64,000 nt of DNA. Origin: Asterella californica (Eukaryota > Streptophyta > Marchantiopsida > Marchantiales > Aytoniaceae). The notes beneath the pieces were generated by a model. The model was not told the origin of the DNA. It saw only the letters and a program-made list of their open reading frames with translations, and made no database searches. The stretch spans positions 2,046,001 through 2,110,000 of the forward strand of contig JAYKYS010000014.1 of the NCBI GenBank assembly GCA_036924285.1. The letters run 5' to 3'. A program made the position numbers and the translations under genes. Positions 10,323-22,500 of this stretch are shown in pieces. Position 1 is the first letter of the stretch. Every line of letters starts with the position of its first letter.

Positions 10323-11271
10323 GAAGGCATCAAAGATACTCCAAGTCGGTACCAATTCTTTTGTAGAAAAATGTATAGTTCGAAATATTTTTCACTTGGG
10401 TCGAAAAATCAAGTGAAACTGATACCTGAGGTCATACTTACGGCACTTCAAAGTTTAAGGGGGCGGAAAATGACAATGGTGATAACTCGAGCTCCGCGTG
10501 TCAGAACGAGGTGATTCCGGTGGCCAGAGGTAGCCGTGGCGGAGTTACTTCGAGTGGAGGTGTCAGATGCTGACTGTACAGCCCAGTCGGTGACCGTCCG
10601 TACAGATGAATCTGCGAAGCTTAGTGAAATAGTCTTCTTACGTGTAGAATTATTATCAGTGATTTATTTTTCTGCTGCCATCTGTTTAAGGCGTCCTTTT
10701 ACCCCTGCCAGGTGACACTGAAGATTACATAGGGTGGAGGAGAACCCAGAGGGGTGTACTCCGGAGAGAGAGAATTCTCAGGTCATTATCGCATTATCGC
10801 AGTTTGCCGATCATCGAGCAGTGGAGAGTTTACCGTGCGGGAGCTATCGAGTAGAGAGAATCGAAGAGCTAAGAGATTTTACACAGAGGTTTCGTCTGAA
10901 GAGAACTTCTGTCTGATCAAAGTTTTGATATCAAGGGATCGAGAGTAGAGAACAGAATCGAGTAGATAGGAGACCTACAACTTGTACGCACATTTTTCTG
11001 AAGAGAAAACGGGAAGCTTCTAGGTGAACGCGCTGGTGCTTCACAAGAGCAGTTTTCTGATATTCTGAGTTACTGAGCGTGAGATTTTCAGTCTGATTGA
11101 TCTGGAGTTGAAGATCTACTTGCATGCTGTGTGGTTTATCTTGGCTGGATCGAGAACGTGGTGGTGTGTTTTCCTTGCGATCCGTATTCCGTGTGTGGTT
11201 TTTCGTCCTCCCCTTCACGATCGTATCACAGCTAGAAGGTTCGCCCTTCCCAGGAAACTCTTATCTCGACA

Positions 11272-11401
11272 CCGGACCAAACGAGATAAAGATAAGTTGT
11301 GCATGAACGCTAAAGTGTGATTGTGATTTGTAAGTTAGCATTGTGAGTTTTGTGACTTATTGAGCAAGAGCTTTCGCTGGTACAACAAGGCGATAGGTGC
11401 A
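11272..11401 (+). repeat. Right-hand remnant of the 5' LTR of element E
   Basis: These ~130 bp match 28095-28224, the end of the E 3' LTR (shared words include TGATTGTGATTTG / TGATTATGGTTTG and CAACAAGG.GATAGGTGC). The copy C LTR abuts it at CCGG, so the rest of the E 5' LTR must lie beyond the A/C composite, to the left of the window. The E PBS follows at 11408. Confidence 0.75.
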
Positions 11402-11407
11402 GGAGAG

Positions 11408-11420
11408 TGGTATTAGAGCC
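11408..11420 (+). other. Primer binding site of element E
   Basis: TGGTATTAGAGCC lies 6 nt after the LTR end and differs by one base from the usual plant PBS complementary to initiator tRNA-Met (TGGTATCAGAGCC). Confidence 0.75.
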
Positions 11421-11739
11421 AACACTTTGATGAATGAGGACTCGAGTAAATGTTGAATGCAGGGCGTTTGAGGAGAGACGCGAGATACAAAGTGATCAAT
11501 GTTTCTAGATGAACGATTGGAGTAATGATTGACGTGGGATAGAGTTCCAAGAGAAAGTCTAAGAAACGAGTGACGACTGACATCAGGATCAGATTGACTT
11601 GAGCTAACCTCGAGGTATAGTCAAGAGACGATAACCGGCAACCTTTGTCTCAACATCGAAGAAGCCTTATACTAGTTGCGACATCTATGGAACATGATGT
11701 AGTATTGTCAAGGTTGCCCAATGATTTAGACGCGTGAAG

Positions 11740-12600
11740 TCAAAGAGCTTTATATGCAGAGCTCATCAAGATGATGAAGACCATGCAAGAGGGCATGATC
11801 TCTAAGGATAAACGTATCGTCGAGCTTGAAGCAGATCAAGAGAATTCCTTGTCTACTCAGGAGTTTTGTACGACAAATCTGCAGACGTCATTTTCAAGCA
11901 TAGGACGAGCTCGGAAGGTTAAAGATTTCTAATTGAGTTAGATCTATATTTTGAGATGCAACAGGCTACCGAGTCCGACAAGGTGAGAGCGGCAGTTACG
12001 TTTCTAAAGGACCATGCGCTTCTCTGATGGACTACATACAGAGACGAGCATGCCTTGACCATCTCAACGCTTGGTTGGAAAGAGTTCAAGGAGTTGCTCG
12101 CAAGACAATTCACTCTAGAGTATCAAAAGATTCGGGTTGGTGTCGAGCTAGTTAAGTTGAAGTAGACGGAGACCTTAAGTGCTTATGTGCATGAGTTCAG
12201 TGCTAAGTTGGATTCGTTCTCCAAGTGGACTAAGGAGACCAAGATATGCATATTTATTTGGGGACTCAAGTCTAGCTCAAAGAAGAATGCCGAAGCTACA
12301 TGAGACAAGTGTTGAACTTGTGAAACGAGCAGAGTGGATTGGGTACGGCAAAGTCTAGCAACGAAAATCTTTGAACCGCGCAGCATGGACAAGGTTCATA
12401 AGAAGAACAAGGACTTCAAGTGACAACGGGATGAGGGTGAGAAAGATCGAAAAGACTTTCCTGCCTCAGTAGCACAAACAAGGGCAAAACCAAAGGGGCA
12501 AGCACCTCTGAAGAGAAATGGATCTAAGTTTACTTGCTACAACTATGGTGAGACGGCCCATATTGCTAAAGACCGTCTCATCATAGTGTACAAAGCCTAA
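11740..12600 (+). pseudogene. gag: Element E gag, decayed
   Basis: Gag-like reading survives in broken pieces. ELIKMMKTMQEGMISKDKR (near 11760) is a helical N-terminal segment. The nucleocapsid zinc knuckle near 12530-12575 reads CYNYGETAHIAKDR, where the second and last cysteines of CX2CX4HX4C are Tyr and Arg. Many stops and frame changes separate the pieces, so no product is expected. The order after the E PBS and before protease and RT fits a plant chromovirus. Confidence 0.7.
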
Positions 12601-13160
12601 ATATAACTGTAGCATGAATGCGTTTGTTGCAAAAGACTTGTTGGAGGGTCATATGACTATGATCTTAAGAACCACGAAGAAGACTCAAAGACTAATGTTT
12701 CTACAAGCCAAACTTGCTAACCGTGATATTACCTTCCTTGTGGATACAGTAGCGATCCACTACTTCATAAATCTGAAGTTGCTGAAGAAGTTGGGCTTGT
12801 CTATCTCTTAGACAGACACGCCTATTTAAGTACGCTTTGCCAAAGACAAGATGTACCAAACTTCTGAAGTGGCCTTGGATGTACGATTTGCATACGATTT
12901 GTGTGAAGGAAGTTGGAGTTCACAAAAAACTTCACGGTGTGCGCGATGAATGACATCCATGCGATTTTGCGAAACACTTTCTTAGATAGGTTTGAAGTGG
13001 AACTTAGACAAAAATCTTTGAGGTTGAGCGTCAAAGTTAAAGAGTGGAAGTTGGGAGTGAGACAGATCTGAAAAGCACGAAAAATTGATTACTTTACGGT
13101 GAATTTGATCAACGTAAACAAATGGACTTCCACAACAAAGTCATGTGTTTGATGTAGATT
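12600..13160 (+). pseudogene. Element E protease region, decayed
   Basis: A retropepsin-like segment near 12700-12800 reads ITFLVDTVAIHYFINLKLL. The active-site triad D-T-G is D-T-V. The following stretch to about 13080 is the usual protease-RT linker with stops. It lies in the expected gag-pro-pol order of element E. Confidence 0.65.
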
Positions 13161-13860
13161 GCACATTTGGTGACGAGTGGCAGACAAGATGAAACATCAG
13201 GAGATACGACTAAACTTCCAAAGGTGCTTCGTGAAGTGAGTATGGACTTTGAGGATGTCTTGATGGATGAGTTACTTGTTCAATTACCTCCAAGGCGGAT
13301 GGTGGATCACAAGATCGAGGTCTTGCTAAGGTCAAAATCATCTTCCAAAGTTCCTTACCGACTAAATCACTATAACTCCTTGAGTTGAAAAGACAACTCG
13401 ATGAGCTTTTGACACGAGGATGTATTTGATCCAACAAGTCATCTTACGGAGCCTCGGTTCTTTTTGCAAAGAAGAAGGATGGGAAGTTATGACTATGCGT
13501 AGATTATAGTACGTTGAATAAGATGACGATGAAGAATAATGATCCCTTGCCAAGGACAGATAACATGTCTGATAGGTTAGTGGACGTAAAGTACTTCAGT
13601 AAGATAAACTTGAAGTCAAGATATTATCAGATTTGGATAGCTGATCCATATGTCAAGAAGACCGCTTATTGAACCATATATGGATTGCTTGAGTTCGTAG
13701 TGATGTCATTCAGACTCTGCAACGCTCCTTCGACATTCACCACACTGATGAACACAAATTTTCACCAAGAGATGGATGAGTTTGTCATCTTTACATCGAC
13801 GACATCTTGATCTCTCAAAAATCTTAAAGTTGTACGCTTAACAACTAAAGATAGTGTTGA
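13160..13860 (+). pseudogene. pol: Element E reverse transcriptase, decayed
   Basis: The linker LPPRRMVDHKIEVL is near 13290. RT motifs follow in more than one frame: LFAKKKDG then LCVDYSTLNKMTMKNNDPLP (near 13465-13555), NLKSRYYQI (near 13610), and YIDDILIS near 13790-13820, which retains the YIDD catalytic box. Stops interrupt (for example between DGK and LCVDY). The wording is typical of plant chromovirus RT. No function is expected. Confidence 0.8.
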
Positions 13861-14039
13861 CAAAGCTATGGGAGCAAAAGCTGTTTGCCATCGTTGACAA
13901 GAGTGAGTTCGGTTTGGAACGCATTAACTTCTTGAACATTTCATAAGTGTAGAAGGAGTCGATCTAGATATACATAAGGTGGACGTGATTGTGACTTGGG
14001 AACCTCTGACTACAATGGAAGGGTGTGACGGTTCTTAGG

Positions 14040-14570
14040 ACTGGCGTAGTTCTACCGTAAGTATGTGAAGGGGTTTTCAAAGATCACGGAGCCGCTAACA
14101 GACTGGACAAGAAAAGACGCACAAGTAAGTTGGACCAAGGAGGTAGATGATGCGTTCCAAACGATCAAATCCATTTGGTCAATGATATCAGTTTTAAGTT
14201 GCCGCAGTTTGACAAACCATCTGAGATGCATACGGACACGAGCAACTATGCGACTGATGAAAAACCGGTAGCATACGAAAGTAAGAAATTATCTGTGACA
14301 GAGAGTCGATGATCGACTCACGAGAAGGAACTATTTGTAGTGGTTGAGGAAATGGTGGTATTACTTGGGACTTCACAAAATTCAAGTGTACACGGATAAT
14401 TTTTCACTTAAGTACTTTGAAACATAAGATCGGGTGATGCTAAAGCATCTACGGTGGCATGATACACTAGCACTCATGAATGTGGAATTAATCCACAAAG
14501 CGAGAAAAGACAATGTGGTTCCGGATGCCTTGAGTCACAAGGAGGAATATCTTTCATCGTCGACACATAT
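14040..14570 (+). pseudogene. pol: Element E RNase H, decayed
   Basis: A connection segment FSKITEPLTDWTRKD (near 14075) is followed by RNase H pieces: AYESKKLSVTESR (near 14270-14310), THEKELFVVVEE (near 14320) and a C-terminal KARKDNVVPDALSHKEEY (near 14500-14550). The segments lie in several frames with stops. Confidence 0.7.
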
Positions 14571-14589
14571 TCTGCAAACTATGTATCTT

Positions 14590-15780
14590 AAGGAATCAAA
14601 CTTGGAGAGATAAATACGTGAAGATTACATGGACGATGACCAAGCGAAGGAGTACATGGAATAGCTCAAGCGAGGAATGAAGTTGCAGAACATGCAGCTA
14701 AGACATGGATTACTCAAGTTTAAACAAAGTTGGGTTTATGTATGACAAGAAAAACTTAGGACTAAGTTGCATAAAGAGTGTTACAATGTGCCCTTATCAG
14801 ACCATAAAGAGAAAAAGTCTATTTTAGCAGTGACATCTAAAAGATTTTATTGGACCGACATGAAAGACGACGTTGCTCACTCTGTGAAAACATGCGTAAT
14901 CTGTCAAGCCAACCAAGTTTCTTATGCGAAGAAATAAGAGTTGATTCATCATTTGTCGATTCTAGTGAGACCTTAGGAAGGCATCAGCATGGACTTGATC
15001 CTTGTCTAACTCAAACAGATATAACGCAATCTTTGTGATAGTTGATCGGTATAACAAACTAGCGAAGTTTATCATGATCTCGGATATCAGGACATCGTTT
15101 ATGATGTCCTAATTGTTCTTAGATACCTTGTGGTGTTCACATGGATTACCCCGAAGTACTATTTCAGACTGAAAGTCTAAGTTCTTATGTGGCTTTTGGA
15201 AACACTTGTTCCACAAGTTGAGGATTAAGTTAAAATTTAGTATCGCATTTAATCTTGAAACGGGAGAAACATAGCAATTAAACTCGGTTCTGAATCAATA
15301 CATGAAGAATTATGTGAGTGCGGACCAAAGTCATTGGGTCGACTTGCTCTATCTTGCAGAGTGTTGCTACAACTCCACGAAGCATTCAGCAACCGGACCT
15401 CTATAACCGGACCTCTATAACCGGACCTCAGCAACCGGACCTCTACTTGACTCTTGCAAGAAGTTCTACATCACCATGACCAAGAACATGACAAACCTCA
15501 GCTGAAGAGTTGGTGGTAGAAAATGCAGCGACGTGAGGAAGAAGTGAAAAAGAATCTCTACAAAGCGCAGCAACGTTACACGAAGTAGGTAAACAAGCAC
15601 CGGCAGCAAGTGAAGTTTCAAGTGGACGATGAAGTACGGTTGAATACAAAACTTCATCCTTTTGAAAAGGAATATCAGCAAAGTTCTCATCCAAGTATGT
15701 GGGACACGGGTGTCAAGAATCCTCACAAAGATGTCTATACTTTAGACCTTCTTTCGGAGTGACAATTGCATCCGACCCTT
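14590..15780 (+). pseudogene. pol: Element E integrase, decayed
   Basis: An integrase zinc-finger segment, KRFYWTDMKDDVAHSVKTCV then ICQANQ (near 14840-14920), is followed by a degraded catalytic core containing ISMDLIL (near 14980). Later parts are scrambled by stops and by a 14-bp tandem repeat at 15391-15446. A C-terminal piece is recognisable near 15620-15760. The chromodomain at about 15880 follows. Confidence 0.65.
15391..15446 (+). repeat. Four-unit 14-bp tandem repeat inside the element E integrase
   Basis: The unit AACCGGACCTCTAT occurs four times: the first two are identical, the third ends CAGC and the fourth ends CTAC. Because 14 is not a multiple of 3, this expansion shifts the old reading frame. 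Confidence 0.9.
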
Positions 15781-15869
15781 TTTTGTTTTTTATTAAAGAA
15801 GTACTTCACGGATGATTTGTGATCGAAGCGCAAACAAGCTCTCAGACCTCAACTTGATGTTGTGCAAGA

Positions 15870-16032
15870 CGAAGTAGAATGCGAGGTAGAGACCATTTTA
15901 CGATCGTGGCATAAATCCAACCGAACGGAGTACTTGATCAAATGGCGTGGATACTATTTGAACGATGCAACTTGGCTGTCATAGGAAGATCTAGAACATG
16001 CAAATGAAGTACTGGACCTCTTCAAACCGTGA
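15870..16032 (+). pseudogene. Element E integrase C-terminal chromodomain, one stop
   Basis: The translation contains EVETILRSWHKSNRTEYLIK, then WRGYYLNDATWLS, a stop (TAG near 15981), EDLEHANEVLDLF and a second stop. The YLIKWRGY...ATW pattern is the chromodomain of plant chromoviruses, which guides integration to particular chromatin. It is the clearest evidence that E is a chromovirus. Decay elsewhere means it is a relic. Confidence 0.85.
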
Positions 16033-16783
16033 TAAAAACAGCAAGGGCGTTAGCAAGATGAGGGTATCTCTTTCCAACGGAGAGTGAAGAGACGAATCAT
16101 ACAAGTAGCAACTTGAGATGATTTCGACCGATGGACTTTATAACTTTGACTTGTATTTTGTGAAAATAAAGAATTTGTTTCTTAGAAATTATCTAAGTGT
16201 ATTGATAGTGCATGACTATGACTAGTTCTGATTTGATGTTTGGGATGTTGTCAAGAGGAGGAACGAATTGCATTCAAATGAAGTGGGCTGGTTTGGATAA
16301 ACATCTAAATCAAGAATAAGTCTTGATATCAAGACTTAGGTTTGCCGCAGCGTTGGCAGAGCAAGTGTGAATCATTTGCACTTGTCTTGGGACTTGGGGT
16401 GATCTTACTTTGCAATTTTCTAACTGCAAGGTAAACTTAACCGTGCGTCTAAGTCAAATCCGGTTGCGACAAAAAAGTGAGCTTCGAGAGATCTAGTAAG
16501 TAAGTGTGAATGCTTATAAGTTAGCAAGCTAGAGTCTCGACGGGATGTTCAGAAATTGTCAACTAGTTTTGTTTAAGGGTGGTCAAGAGGTTATGCTTCC
16601 CCGAGACTAGTTGAAATTTTCTTAATGTTCTAGCGCCAATTTAAGACTCAAGCCAAGAAGGGAACTGCGGGTTAGCTACCAAAATGCAATTTTGAGGCCA
16701 AGGGGTTGGCTATCCATTTTGAACTTTGCGTTAACTTAAGGATCATTGTTGATGAAGACATCAACCTCCAAAGTGGAGGTGAA
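16033..16783 (+). other. Element E 3' untranslated region with polypurine tract
   Basis: There is no coding signal. It ends with the purine-rich AAGTGGAGGTGAA immediately before the LTR start TGTCACGACC at 16784. Confidence 0.55.
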
Positions 16784-17540
16784 TGTCACGACCCTCATTC
16801 TGAAGATCAGACATAGACGCGAACAACAAACCCTAGTGGACTTGCATTAGATTGTGAACGCTGCGAGTAGGACTTAGTGACTTGAGCGAAAAGTCAAGAA
16901 TAGATGAACCCTAAGTGGTTCTTTGAACCAAAGTTGGAACATTGGATTACGAGATAAAAGTCTATTCCAAGGCGATCTCAAATGAATTCTGACTTAAGGG
17001 TGCAAGTCTGAAAACAGACCAAAATGTAAGTCTGAGACGTGGGTTTGAGCAGACTGAGACGTGGTTCTGACGCAAATAGACATCTCAGTCTGGCTATGGA
17101 CCAAGATTCTTCGCAAAAATGTTGTGTTAGAGCTCCACTGATGTTTTAGGTCGTGGACAAAGCTCCATGTAAGATCTTGAGGCAAGTGTCATTTGAAAGA
17201 TCTTGGCGAGAACTTTCCAATGATAACAAAAACTCCTCAAGTTGACATCGAAGCTGTGAATTATTGTTGATCTTGTGATCCGATTGTGATATAATTTTTA
17301 GGCACCAAAGAGGAGGACGAGTCCACCGATCTCGAAAAGTATATATGAGAGAGACTCGATGCTTGGGTCAACCACGATGAGTCATCCGACCCTAGAGTTC
17401 GGTTGACAGACTTTGGAGGCATGATCTGATGGTTAGGCTAGTTCCAAGACACGTTTCAGTCTAGCCATGGACGTTTGGACTTGGGAACAATCCAAGGATT
17501 AAGGCAAGACTAAAAACGAGATGATGAGTCCGATCACCGT
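16784..17540 (+). repeat. 3' LTR of element E, first part
   Basis: It starts TGTCACGACCCTC after a polypurine tract. It is interrupted at 17540 by element B and resumes at 27889. The total intact length would be about 1.09 kb. Bases 17537-17540 (CCGT) are the left target duplication of element B. Confidence 0.75.
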
Positions 17541-19553
17541 TGTCGAGGAGAGTCCTTCTCAAGAAGGACGAGCCTTCTGGCTGTGATCGATCGCGAGATA
17601 GAAGTAGAGATTGTATACCAAGACAAGAGCCAAGCAAGAGATCGCAACAGCTGAAGTCACTCACAGTGACTATGACAATAGGTCACTTACTAATCAACAG
17701 ATCAAGTCTCAAGTCTCAGGAGACAGATCCACCTTCAGACACAACAGATAGGAGAATATTGAACTCACGATGCTTTATTTCTCTTCCAAACACACTCAAT
17801 AGTCCTCCACATATATCAATTCACAACCTATCTCTACTCAACTCCTTACGTTGATCACCGCAGATGCCAACAGCCAATTCCCACTCAACTAGTCTTTTCT
17901 CCAGCAGATTTCTCTCCAGAACCTACAACCGATGCAGATTTGAAACTCCAACGCCTTGTAACCCTCCCTACGACAGCTTCAGCACTGAAATTTCTCAGAA
18001 AATCTGACCTTCTCAGTCTCAGTCCCCCTCCTCCACTCAAATAACGCTCTCTTTCTACCAAATTCGCCTCAACTCAAGTCTGGTAGGTGAAATTCAGACC
18101 CCAAACTCCTAATCTTCTCTCTGCGTCAACCTCCCAACTCAAAACTATCAAGAATTTAATCCAACGTCAATCAAGAGTCCCTTGCAGATTATCAAAATGA
18201 TCTCCTTCAAAAACACTGCCTCCTGTCCGATCAGAAGTAATTCTGCCTCCAAACTGCTCTCAGTCCTCCAAATACTGTCCGTCCCTCTGTCACGATCACC
18301 CAATTCGTCAATTCCGTTCTGTCAGAAAAATTTGTCTCCCTCAGCCTCCAAGCTTCTCCTTCCGCTTCAGCTCTAAGCTCTCTGTAAAAAAAAATCTCCT
18401 CAGAAAAGTGTTCCCTCGATCTCCAGCCGTCGCAGGTACTTAACCTAAAAGCTAAGGGCCCAACTTAAGCTGCCCCCCTGCTGTCCTTATAAGCACAGTC
18501 GCTTATCACAAGCAGACCTCCAGCTTAAGCTGCCCCCCTACTGTCCTTACGTACAAAACTCTTCTTTCAAAACTGACTCTCTTTTAAATAAAAGTACAGA
18601 GCTACCTCTGTAAAGCAGACTCCTTCATTGTAAAACGTCACACTGCTTCCTTCGCCATTGCTAAACCGACTCGATGGATAAATAACAGATTGACAAAAGT
18701 TTCCCGTGCCCTTGATGCCATCTTGATGCCACCCTGAATATACTACAAGCCATCCAATATAGGCCGAAGCCCTAACACTTATGAGGCTGCCCCACAGGGC
18801 TTACAGCCCCCCCATATGCGCACCAGGTATCTCCCATAGTATATTCAGGATGGCATGCGGAGGCTTAGGCCAGGAAGCTCACGATTAAGGGAGATACCGG
18901 TCTCCCGCCCCTAGATATGCAGGACATGGCTGCACACCCAACATAGACTCCCATCCGGGAGGCCAACATGCCGGAATAGGAACTAGAGGCCAGGAGGGAT
19001 TGATCCTGAGACCACTTCCCTCCTAGACAGGCGCCCTATCACTAGGATGGCCTTTGGTTCCGTTCAAAACAGTTAAATTTTCTGTACACATGCTTTTACT
19101 AAGAAGTTTTCCTGTAAAGTCTTTACTAGCCTTTCTTACGCTAACTTCACTATACAACTCCGTTTTCTATGAATAAAGAGTCAAAACTATAGTACTTGTG
19201 AACACCTACACGCTCACGCTATCAGATTCTGAGTTTGAGTCACGAGCCAAAATCGACAGATTTCTCTCTTTCATACATTTCTCAGTCTAAAACCCATACT
19301 AACTACTACTTAAAACATTTTCTATCGAAACTGGAAGCACGAAGTCGCTCTCCTCGCCGAGCTCTGCATTCTGATGCTCTTCGACCTCTTTCAAGGTGAT
19401 ATTTCAGTTTAAGCTAGGGGGCAGCTTGTCAAGCATGGCCCCAGCTTAGCTCCTGCCCAGCTTGATAAGCTAGGGCGCAGCTTCCCGAACAAATGCATGT
19501 TGAGTGTCTTCTGAAGTTCCATTTCCGCACCTTTAACGTCATGCACTACTACA
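17541..19553 (-). repeat. 3' LTR of element B
   Basis: It has the same 2013-bp length as 25872-27884 and near-identical sequence. On the plus strand it begins TGTCGAGGAGAG and ends CTACTACA, while the partner ends CTACGACA. The pol frame of B reads about 145 bp into it before stopping at 19409. An interior block (about 18700-19070) is also seen, diverged, at 41490-41945. Confidence 0.95.
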
Positions 19554-19568
19554 TTCACCCCCTCCAAA
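19554..19568 (-). other. Polypurine tract of element B
   Basis: The minus strand reads TTTGGAGGGGGTGAA directly before the 3' LTR (sense start TGTAGTAGTG). It is nearly identical to the copy C tract. Confidence 0.7.
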
Positions 19569-22500
19569 CCTGCACATCCTCCGCTATGTGCCAACTCTTC
19601 CACTAGTCTCCAAGGTTCTAAATCGCCGTCGTCTTCTTCAACGTCCCCTTCGTCTTCTTCGGATAGCAGATCTGCTTCGGCATCCATCATCTGATCTGAC
19701 TCCAGAAATTCACCTAGGTCAACGGATTCTCCACTTCTTCTGAACAACTTGATACGCTTGCCAGCAACAGGAAGTCTTAGATGTGTATCATCAAGCTCCT
19801 TTAAAGAATAAGTAGCATTCTGATATACTTCTAAGACAACATACGGACCAAACCACCTCCTAGAAAATTTCCAAACTGTGGAGTGCTGATTCTCTAATGT
19901 GCTGTCATACACCGAAACCCAATCTCCAGCATGTATGGGCTTCGGCCGGAGCTTATGGGTCTTGTCAAACCTGTCTTTGTTCTTGAGACGGGCCTCTTTC
20001 AGCTTCTGTTGTGCCTCCATAAGATCCTCCTCCCTATGTTCTAACTGTCTGATTCGAAGTGCCAGAAGTTGTACACGATCCATTTCTTCCTCTCATGGTA
20101 AAGTAGCCCATGTAGGAAAGTCCTCTTCTGCTGGCATAATCGGCTTCTGACCCAGCATCAGTTCAGTGGGCATGTACCCAGTAGTAGTGCAATGAGTCGA
20201 TCTGTCAGCCCACAAAGCAAAAGGAAGCAATCTAGGCCACTGTCTATGCCTACCATCACATGCTTTTACCAGAGCTTGAACAATCGACGGATGTCCTCTC
20301 TCACTCTTACCAATCCCTTCCGGATTCATAGCAGTAGTGAGTTTTAGTTTCACTCCGTGTTGGGCGAAGAACTCCTTTGCTTCCGTACCACGCAACTCTC
20401 CTCTGTCTGCACGCAATCTTCCTATAGATCCGTACCTACAGATAATATCTTAAAGAACAAATCTACATATCCCTTCTGTGGTCTTCGTCCTCAGAGCTCG
20501 TCCTTCCACAAAATTGGAGAGGTCTTCTCGAGCCAACACCAAGTACCTCATACCCCATAACCCAGGAGGCATTGCTACCAAATCAATAACCCATTGAAAA
20601 TGGATACTAGGCGGATAAGTTGGTACCAGGCCATCCCTGTAACGTACCTTTGAATAAAATTGACAGTGCAGGCATGAGCTTACAAAGTTCACCACATCCT
20701 GGTAAAGCCCTCTCCACCAATATCTCTCCTTCAGTTTTGTATATGTAGCCCAAGCTCCCCGATGTCCGGCCCACAAGGTGTCATGAAACTCCTTCATCAG
20801 CCGTTGCTTGGTCTGCTGATCGTCTATAACTCGCAAAAGCGCTCCATCTCTTCTCTTTGGACGTTTCCAAAGATATCCATCTCGCAACAAGTAATCGTAT
20901 GCCTTCCTCCTTATCTCTCTGAACTCTACATCACTCAAACCCTCCTGTCTGTTCAAAGAACTCAGATAAAGTCCAATGTCACGTAACCTTCCTGTGTAGA
21001 ACTCCTCTTTGAATGGCAGTGGCTCCAGATCCGAAGTTTGCTGACTACACCAAACATCTCTCTTCTCTTCGTTCTCCTCCTCTGCAAGCATCTCATCCTC
21101 ATCTGTGTAGCGAGCCCTAGACAACATGTCTGCAACTGGATTCTCTTTCCCGGCAATGTGTTTCAGCTCAGGGTTCAAACTCCGGATGTAAGCAATCCAT
21201 CTCAACATTGCTATGTCTGGAGTACTGCAGTTTGCTATCATACCAAGCAAGGGTAAACAATATGTTTCTAAAATCACATGAGCACCTATCAAGAACTCCC
21301 GATCTACCTTCATAGCAGTAACAGCTCCCCATAGTTCACGCTTTACTTGAGGATAGTTACGTTGTCTGTCTGTCAAAATTCGGGCTCCAAATCTAGAAAC
21401 AAACCGCATACCATCTGCATCTTTCTGACCAACTGCCCATCCAATCGCCTTTGGACTCGTGTCTACAGTTAGTATCACAGGCCTTCCTCTATGATAGTTA
21501 AGTCTCATCAGTATGGGTGGAGACTTCAGAATCTCCTTCAGCCGTTCCATTGTCTCATGATGCTCTTGCCGCCAAGTAAACCTCTTCTCTTTCTCAGAAG
21601 CGCATACAAAGGCTCGACAATGTGTGCATAATGAGGAATACTCACGCGGAAGAACACACAAGCTCCTAAGAAACGTCGAACCTCAGTGATATTCGTACAG
21701 TCTGCTATCCTTGCTATAGCATCTACCTTCTCTGGATTCGGTCTTCTTCCAAATGTGCCACACAAATGACCAACCACCATAACCTCTGACATCCCAAAAC
21801 GAGACTTAGTACCTGATAGAGTGAAATGTACCTCCTCCAGACGTGTTAGAATCCTACCCACGTTATGAATATGATCAGCAATAAACTTCCTGCAACCATT
21901 GGAAGTCACAGTCTCATCCTTGTCTTCCACCGGACAGCCTTTCATGGGAATGTCATCCAGAAATGGGATAGTGATCTCAGGTACAAATTCTCGCAACACC
22001 TTATGCATCGCGTTCTGCATATGTGCTACAGAGTTTGTTGCTCCCTGAGGAAGAATGCACATCCGCATCAATCCCAAGGGCGTGCGCATGGTAGTCAAGT
22101 CTCTACTCTCCAAGGCAAGTTGAAATTGATCATAACCCGAAAACAAATCTCCAATAGAATAGACAGACCTCCCAGCAAACGCCTCAGCTACCTCATAAAC
22201 CACAGGTCTTGTTCCCGCGTTCCGAATCGTGATGTTGTTGGCAGGCTGCAAGTCTTGGATAAAGCGTAAAGCTCCTGACTTCTTAGGCACCGTGAACCAC
22301 CGGCTGGAATACGGAGCCATGGAAGGCTCGAGGATACCCATCTGCATCTTCTCCTTCAATAGCTCAATGAGCTTTGGCAGCAAGGCACGAGGGACTGGAA
22401 TCGGCTTCAAGTCCCAAGGCACATGAGGTACAGTGAAGATAACCATCGGAGCTATCACACTAGGATCCATACAACCAATCTCTTCAGCTGAAAAGAAAAT

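Larger units (their letters stand above)
9520..11271 (+). repeat. 3' LTR of copy C (1752 bp)
   Basis: It starts TGTCGTGATGTG just after the polypurine tract and ends TTATCTCGACA. Its end aligns with the sense ends of the copy B LTRs and solo LTR 1 (the CACAGCTAGAAGG segment). The next bases, CCGG (11272-11275), are the likely target duplication inside the 5' LTR of element E. The partner copy would lie left of the window if A and C came in together. It includes a tandem repeat at 10261-10322 and a module near 10005 (GTCTCCGGATCAAATCCT) found again in reverse near 41865. Confidence 0.85.
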
